A stretch of 64,000 nt of DNA from Streptomyces flavofungini (lineage in GTDB: Bacteria > Actinomycetota > Actinomycetes > Streptomycetales > Streptomycetaceae). A program made the position numbers and the translations under genes. Of the stretch, positions 60,036-64,000 are shown piece after piece (the first letter of the stretch is position 1; each line of letters opens with the position of its first letter). Location: NCBI RefSeq assembly GCF_030388665.1, contig NZ_CP128846.1, positions 3,202,001-3,266,000 on the forward strand, given 5' to 3'. Under the pieces are notes generated by a model. That model was not told where the DNA came from and made no database searches. It saw only the letters and a program-made list of their open reading frames with translations.

Positions 60036-60785
60036 TCACCGACCCACTTCCTTCGTCACCAACGCCACCGCCTCCTCCACCTCGTCCGTGACGTGGAAGA
60101 GGAGGAGGTCCTTCTCGGAGGCCTTGCCCTGGGCGACCACGGTGTCGCGGAGCCAGTCGACGAGGCCGCCCCAGTAGGCGGTGCCGAAGAGGACGATGGG
60201 GAAGCGGGTGACCTTGCGGGTCTGGACGAGGGTGAGGGCCTCGAAGAGTTCGTCGAGGGTGCCGAGTCCGCCGGGCAGGACGACGAACCCCTGGGCGTAC
60301 TTCACGAACATGGTCTTGCGGACGAAGAAGTAGCGGAAGTTGACGCCGATGTCGACGTGGGGGTTGAGCCCCTGCTCGAAGGGCAGCTCGATGCCGAGCC
60401 CGACGGAGATGCCCTCGGCCTCACGGGCCCCCTTGTTGGCGGCCTCCATGGCGCCGGGCCCGCCCCCGGTGATGACGGCGAACCCGGCGTCGACGAGCGC
60501 CTTGCCGATCCGCACCCCGGCGTCGTACTCGGGCGAGCCCGGCCTGGTCCTCGCGGAGCCGAAGACGCTGATGGCGCTGGGGAGTTCGGCGAGCGCGCCG
60601 AAGCCCTCGACGAACTCGGACTGGATGCGCATGACCCGCCAGGGGTCGGTGTGCACCCACTCGGTGTCGCCCTCGGTGTCGAGGAGCCGCTGGTCAGTGG
60701 TACCGGGCGTGATCTGATCGCGCCGCCGCACCACGGGCCCCAGGTGCTGCTCCTCCGGCGGACCCTGCGCTTCCGGATTGCCCAT
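60036..60785 (-). CDS. LOG-family (TIGR00730) nucleotide phosphoribohydrolase-like protein
   Basis: A 249-aa Rossmann-fold protein: SAISVFGSARTRPGSPEYD, GGGPGAMEAANKGA and the catalytic PGGLGTLDELFEALT. LOG proteins hydrolyse nucleoside 5'-monophosphates, releasing bases such as cytokinins; many are misnamed lysine decarboxylases. ATG 60785 is chosen because AAGGGGA is properly placed; ATG 60791 is too close. Two palindromes lie about 80-110 bp upstream. Counterpart of Rv1205 next to folP2 in M. tuberculosis. Confidence 0.92.
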   Translation of the reverse strand: MGNPEAQGPPEEQHLGPVVRRRDQITPGTTDQRLLDTEGDTEWVHTDPWRVMRIQSEFVEGFGALAELPSAISVFGSARTRPGSPEYDAGVRIGKALVDAGFAVITGGGPGAMEAANKGAREAEGISVGLGIELPFEQGLNPHVDIGVNFRYFFVRKTMFVKYAQGFVVLPGGLGTLDELFEALTLVQTRKVTRFPIVLFGTAYWGGLVDWLRDTVVAQGKASEKDLLLFHVTDEVEEAVALVTKEVGR

Positions 60786-60862
60786 GAACATCCCCTTCCA
60801 CTGCCGGTCGACCCCGGCCCACCCGCACGGCCGCGCTCAACTCGCTCGTTGTGCCACTTCAG

Positions 60863-60894
60863 CGTAGATCTACGGGCGTTACGCGGGGCGTAAC
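60863..60894. promoter_or_regulatory. Two palindromes upstream of the LOG gene
   Basis: CGTAGATCTACG (60863-60874) and GTTACGC-GGG-GCGTAAC (60878-60894) lie 3 bp apart, overlapping possible minus-strand -35/-10 sequences. They look like operator half-sites. Confidence 0.5.
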
Positions 60895-60915
60895 TCCAGA
60901 AGTCGGGACTTCAGA

Positions 60916-60955
60916 AGTCGCAAGGCCGTGTCCGCAGTCGCAAGGCCGTGTCCGC
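60916..60955. repeat. 20-bp exact tandem duplication
   Basis: AGTCGCAAGGCCGTGTCCGC occurs twice in direct succession, 18 bp before the dapE stop codon on the plus-strand map. Confidence 0.95.
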
Positions 60956-60973
60956 CCGGGCGCGGTCTTCGCG

Positions 60974-62095
60974 TCAGGCGGTCAGCCAGGCCCGCAGCCG
61001 CTCCTCGGCCTGCGGGATCTGGGACGCCTGGACCCGCTCGTCGACCTTGTGGGCGAGGATCGGGTTGCCGGGGCTGTAGTTGACCGCGGGCACGCCGAAC
61101 GCGCTGAAGCGGGCGACGTCCGTCCAGCCGTACTTGGGCCGGGCCTCGCCGCCGACCGCCTCCATGAAGGCCGCGGCCACGGGGTGCGTGAGACCGGGAC
61201 GGGCGGCCGGGGAGTGGTCGTCGACGACGAACTCGTCGATCCCGCAGTCGGCGAAGTACTCACGGACGAAGGCCTCGGCGTCCTCGGGGGTGCGGTCGGG
61301 CGCGTAGCGGAAGTTGACGACGACGGTGCACTCGTCGGGGATGACGTTCGTGGCGACGCCGCCCTCGATGCGGACCGCGTTGAGGCCCTCGTGGTACTGG
61401 AGGCCGTCGACGACGGGCTTGCGCGGCTCGTACGCGGACAGCCTCTCCAGGATCGGGGTGGCGGCGTGGATCGCGTTGGAGCCCATCCACGCGCGCGCGG
61501 AGTGCGCCCGCTCGCCCTTCGTCTTCAGGAAGACGCGCAGGGTGCCCTGGCAGCCGCCCTCGACCTGGCCGTCGGTGGGCTCCAGGAGGACCGCGAAGTC
61601 GCCCGCCAGCCAGTCGGGGTGGGCCTCGGCGACCTTCCCGAGGCCGTTCAGGTGCGCGGCGACCTCTTCGTTGTCGTAGAAGACGAAGGTGAGGTCGCGG
61701 TTCGGCTCGGTGACCGTCCGGGCGATGCGCAGCTGGACCGCGACGCCCGCCTTCATGTCGCAGGTGCCGCAGCCCCACAGCACGCCGTCCTCGTCCAGGC
61801 GCGAGGGGACGTTGCCGGCGATCGGCACGGTGTCGATGTGGCCCGCGAGGATGACGCGCTCGGCGTGGCCCTGGTGCGTGCGGGCCACCACGTTGTTGCC
61901 GAACCGGTCGACCGTCAGGTGCGGCAGGGCGCGCAGGGCGGACTCGATGGCGTCGGCGAGCGCCTTCTCCTCGCCGCTCGGCGACGGGATGTCGACGAGC
62001 GCGGCGGTCAGCGCGGCGGCGTCGACCGTGAGGTCGAGCGGGGCCGCGCCGGCCGGGGCGGGCTGAGCAGCGGTGTGAGCAGGAGTCCGGTCCAT
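60974..62095 (-). CDS. dapE: Succinyl-diaminopimelate desuccinylase DapE
   Basis: A 373-aa M20-family metallohydrolase: VILAGHIDTVPIAGN (metal His/Asp), WGCGTCDMKAG (bridging Asp), FVFYDNEEVA (catalytic Glu) and LLEPTDGQVEGG. It removes succinate from N-succinyl-LL-diaminopimelate in the lysine and cell-wall diaminopimelate pathway. There is no SD; TAGGGT ends 7 nt before the ATG, so a leaderless mRNA is likely. It is divergent from the lysozyme-like membrane protein with only 40 bp between starts. Confidence 0.95.
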   Translation of the reverse strand: MDRTPAHTAAQPAPAGAAPLDLTVDAAALTAALVDIPSPSGEEKALADAIESALRALPHLTVDRFGNNVVARTHQGHAERVILAGHIDTVPIAGNVPSRLDEDGVLWGCGTCDMKAGVAVQLRIARTVTEPNRDLTFVFYDNEEVAAHLNGLGKVAEAHPDWLAGDFAVLLEPTDGQVEGGCQGTLRVFLKTKGERAHSARAWMGSNAIHAATPILERLSAYEPRKPVVDGLQYHEGLNAVRIEGGVATNVIPDECTVVVNFRYAPDRTPEDAEAFVREYFADCGIDEFVVDDHSPAARPGLTHPVAAAFMEAVGGEARPKYGWTDVARFSAFGVPAVNYSPGNPILAHKVDERVQASQIPQAEERLRAWLTA

Positions 62096-62135
62096 GGATC
62101 CGACCCTAACGCTCCGCTGAAGTACCTTGGGGCGC

Positions 62136-63230
62136 GTGTCCGGAACCTTCGCCTCCGCTCGGCGCGGCCGCCTCCCGCGCGTCGGGGTGGCCGTGGCCGT
62201 CCTGCTCGCGGTCGTGGCCTACGGGGTGCTGCAGTACGTGTCCGGGGAGCCGGAGCCCCGGTGCGCGGTGGTGTCGGGCGCCGGCGACGGGGCCACGTAC
62301 GAACTGAGTGCGGAGCAGGCCGAGAACGCCTCGACGGTCGCGGCCGTCGGCACCCGGCGCGGGATGCCGGAGCGCGCCGTGACGATCGCCCTCGCGACCG
62401 CGCTGCAGGAGTCCGGGCTGCACAACATCCGCCACGGCGACCGCGATTCGCTGGGCCTGTTCCAGCAGCGGCCCTCGCAGGGCTGGGGCACCCCGCGCCA
62501 GATCATGGACCCGGTGTACGCGGCCGGACGGTTCTACGCCCGCCTGGACCAGGTCCCCGGCTATTCGCGGCTGCCCCTGACGGTGGCCGCGCAGCGCGTC
62601 CAGCGCAGCGGCTTCCCCCAGGCGTACGCCAAGCACGAGCCGGACGCCGCCCTCCTCGCCGCCGCGCTCACGGGCCGGGCGCCCGCGACCCTCACCTGCG
62701 AGGGGCGGCCCGGCGTGGCCCCCGGCGGCCCGGACCGGGTGCGCCGGGCGCTGGCACGGGACTTCGGGGCGGGCGTCCTGGCGAGCGACGGCGCGGCGGA
62801 CGGCGACGTGGTGCGCGTGCGCGTGCCGGGGGCGAAGGCGGGGCCGGCGGCGGTCGGGCCGGACGGCGGGGCGCCGCGACGCGGCTGGGAGCTGGCCCAC
62901 TGGGCCGTGGCGCACGCCTCCGCGCTGCACATCGAACGGGTCTCTTACGGGGGCCGCGAGTGGCGGGCCGGGGGTGACGGTTACGGCACGTACACCCCGT
63001 CCACCGGGGATTCTGCGGATTCCTCTGCGGATTCCGGGACTTCCGGGGATTCTGTGGATTCTGTGGATTCCGGGCATGGATGGCGAAAGGCGGAGGCCGG
63101 TCCGCAGAAGTCCGAAGTGAGCCAAAATACCGGATCCAGCGGGGTCGCGAATGACTCCGGAACCGAATCCGACGGGGGCGGCGCGGGCTCCTCGCCCGCC
63201 GATGAGGTCCGAATCGTCACTGGGCAGTAG
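62136..63230 (+). CDS. Membrane-anchored lysozyme-like protein
   Basis: A 364-aa protein with one N-terminal membrane anchor (VGVAVAVLLAVVAYGVLQYV) and an extracellular domain with VTIALATALQESGLHNIRHG and DSLGLFQQRPSQGWG. These resemble the E-S and GLFQ regions of lytic transglycosylases, though the full SLT set is not evident. The C-terminal 90 residues are Ser/Gly/Asp-rich with DSxDS repeats. GTG 62136 is supported by TACCTT ending 7 nt upstream (leaderless); TTG 62127 is an alternative. Peptidoglycan cleavage is inference. Confidence 0.78.
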   Translation: MSGTFASARRGRLPRVGVAVAVLLAVVAYGVLQYVSGEPEPRCAVVSGAGDGATYELSAEQAENASTVAAVGTRRGMPERAVTIALATALQESGLHNIRHGDRDSLGLFQQRPSQGWGTPRQIMDPVYAAGRFYARLDQVPGYSRLPLTVAAQRVQRSGFPQAYAKHEPDAALLAAALTGRAPATLTCEGRPGVAPGGPDRVRRALARDFGAGVLASDGAADGDVVRVRVPGAKAGPAAVGPDGGAPRRGWELAHWAVAHASALHIERVSYGGREWRAGGDGYGTYTPSTGDSADSSADSGTSGDSVDSVDSGHGWRKAEAGPQKSEVSQNTGSSGVANDSGTESDGGGAGSSPADEVRIVTGQ

Positions 63231-63316
63231 TGCGGCCGATCACCCGAAGGAAGCACGGCGAGCGCCGGACGGTGACACCCGCGGCGGATGTTCGCGTGCC
63301 CCTTCGCGCATGCCGC

Positions 63317-63341
63317 AAAGCCCTTGGGAACAAAGGGCTTT
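63317..63341. terminator. Hairpin after lysozyme-like gene
   Basis: Perfect 9-bp arms AAAGCCCTT and AAGGGCTTT with a 7-nt loop, about 90 bp after the stop. Confidence 0.6.
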
Positions 63342-63373
63342 ACGGGGTTCGAGCTCTTGCGGACGAATGCCGT

Positions 63374-63401
63374 TTGCCCGATTTTATCCGGACCCGATAA
63401 T
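63374..63401 (+). promoter_or_regulatory. Promoter TTGCCC-16-GATAAT
   Basis: Near-consensus -10 in an AT-richer stretch upstream of the small secreted-protein gene. Confidence 0.55.
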
Positions 63402-63551
63402 GCGACGCATTGCCAACTCTTTACGTTGGCGCACCGCAACCTTCGGGACCTTCGAGCGGTAGTCACTGCGTCCGAGCGCCGCAGTCCGCACCGCGCCCCG
63501 CAGTACGGACCGGCCGGGCACCCACACGTTCTCTCCGTCTGAAGGAGCATC

Positions 63552-63989
63552 ATGTCCCTCCCCCTGACCCGCCGGATCGCCCGTGCCGCGCTGCTCGTTG
63601 CGGCAGCGGCACCCGTGGTCGGTGCGGCCGGCTCCGCCAGCGCCGCCGAGCTCCCGGCCGCCCCCGCCCTCGGCGGGGTCACCGCCCTGGACGGCGCGAA
63701 CCTGGGCGACGCCGTCGACGACACGGCCAAGAACGTCACCGACCTGGCGGGGCAGGCCGGAAGCAAGGCCGTCAAGAAGGCCGTTCCCACCGCGGGCCAG
63801 GCCCTCGGCAAGAGCGTGCGGACCACGGCGCCCGCCGCCCAGCAGGTCGGCGGCGACCTCGCCGGATCCGCCGGTGACGTCGTCGGCGACACCGCGGGCA
63901 CGGCCACCCAGGGCGGCCTGCCCACCGACGCGCTCGGCAAGGGCGCCCCGACCGGCCAGCTGCCCCTCCAGGGCCTGCCGCTCAGCTGA
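63552..63989 (+). CDS. Small secreted protein, unknown function
   Basis: A 145-aa exported protein. Signal peptide with RR (MSLPLTRRIARAALLVAAAAP) and likely cleavage after SASA; the mature part is a low-complexity Ala/Gly/Thr sequence with repeated GQA, VGGDLAG and QGGLP phrases and almost no aromatic residues. GAAGGAG lies just before the ATG. Streptomyces genomes often hold such proteins, sometimes mislabelled ATP-binding. It may be a wall or spore-surface component, but this is not shown. Confidence 0.8.
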   Translation: MSLPLTRRIARAALLVAAAAPVVGAAGSASAAELPAAPALGGVTALDGANLGDAVDDTAKNVTDLAGQAGSKAVKKAVPTAGQALGKSVRTTAPAAQQVGGDLAGSAGDVVGDTAGTATQGGLPTDALGKGAPTGQLPLQGLPLS

Positions 63990-64000
63990 TCCACCGCGGC

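Larger units (their letters stand above)
63231..63551. other. 321-bp intergenic region with hairpin and promoter
   Basis: AAAGCCCTT...AAGGGCTTT (63317-63341) is a hairpin likely ending the upstream transcript. TTGCCC (63374-63379) and GATAAT (63396-63401), 16 bp apart, form a promoter candidate for the secreted-protein gene, giving a leader of about 145 nt. No gene seen. Confidence 0.65.

Noticed and set aside
60036..60785. Lysine decarboxylase
   Set aside because: The PGGxGTxxE motif identifies LOG-type phosphoribohydrolases; the decarboxylase name is a legacy error.

Overview
The window is very GC-rich, with strong third-codon-position G/C, frequent GTG starts, GGAG-type ribosome binding sites mixed with apparent leaderless genes, and many proline/glycine/alanine-rich low-complexity tracts. 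Gene content and order (adnAB, moeZ, a DUF3107 gene, a sigE/rseA/htrA/tatB block, folP2-like, dapE) indicate a Streptomyces chromosome, in a core-like region. I see no rRNA, tRNA, CRISPR array, insertion sequence, phage genes or origin. Most genes are housekeeping or conserved actinobacterial genes.

Left part (1-15 kb): the 5' part of adnB (off the left edge), a lipoprotein gene, and adnA, which encode an AdnAB-type recombination helicase-nuclease. Then come an alkyltransferase-like (ATL) protein, a large membrane protein fusing a kinase-like domain to an LPG-synthase-type flippase domain, and two tandem secreted S33 peptidase lipoproteins. 15-36 kb: moeZ; a tightly coupled surface-polysaccharide-like operon on the minus strand (PelF-like glycosyltransferase, 8-TM membrane protein, small collagen-like ORF, epimerase, spherulin-4 protein); a dpp-type peptide ABC operon headed by a putative leaderless Cys-containing leader peptide; a DUF3152 metzincin-like protein; an alpha/beta hydrolase; a TetR regulator; DUF3107; a ferritin-like protein; and a DEAD-box RNA helicase. 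From memory, this order (adnB, adnA, ATL, moeZ, TetR, DUF3107, ferritin-like, RhlE) parallels M. tuberculosis Rv3201c-Rv3211, so the polysaccharide and dpp operons look like an accessory insertion between moeZ and the DUF3152 gene.

Right part (36-64 kb): hydrolase, NYN-domain RNase-like protein, MarC, PHP phosphoesterase, MFS exporter, SUFU-domain protein, CorA with a long leader, a soluble PRC/MgtE-N/CBS protein coupled to a DUF1003 membrane protein, Mrp, TatB, HtrA, a zinc anti-sigma factor, an ECF sigma factor, an O-methyltransferase, DUF3117, enoyl-CoA hydratase, Tag, a DivIVA-like protein, a FolP2-like protein, a LOG-family protein, DapE, and secreted proteins. This parallels M. tuberculosis corA-mrp-tatB-htrA-rseA-sigE-Rv1220c-tagA-folP2-Rv1205-dapE.

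Themes worth following: the polysaccharide operon and its nested small ORFs; the leaderless leader peptide; at least nine apparent leaderless genes with the -10 hexamer 6-7 nt before the start codon; probable non-ATG/GTG starts (CTG for the DEAD helicase, ATT for the O-methyltransferase); a dispersed 39-bp intergenic element; and simple-sequence expansions inside several core proteins.
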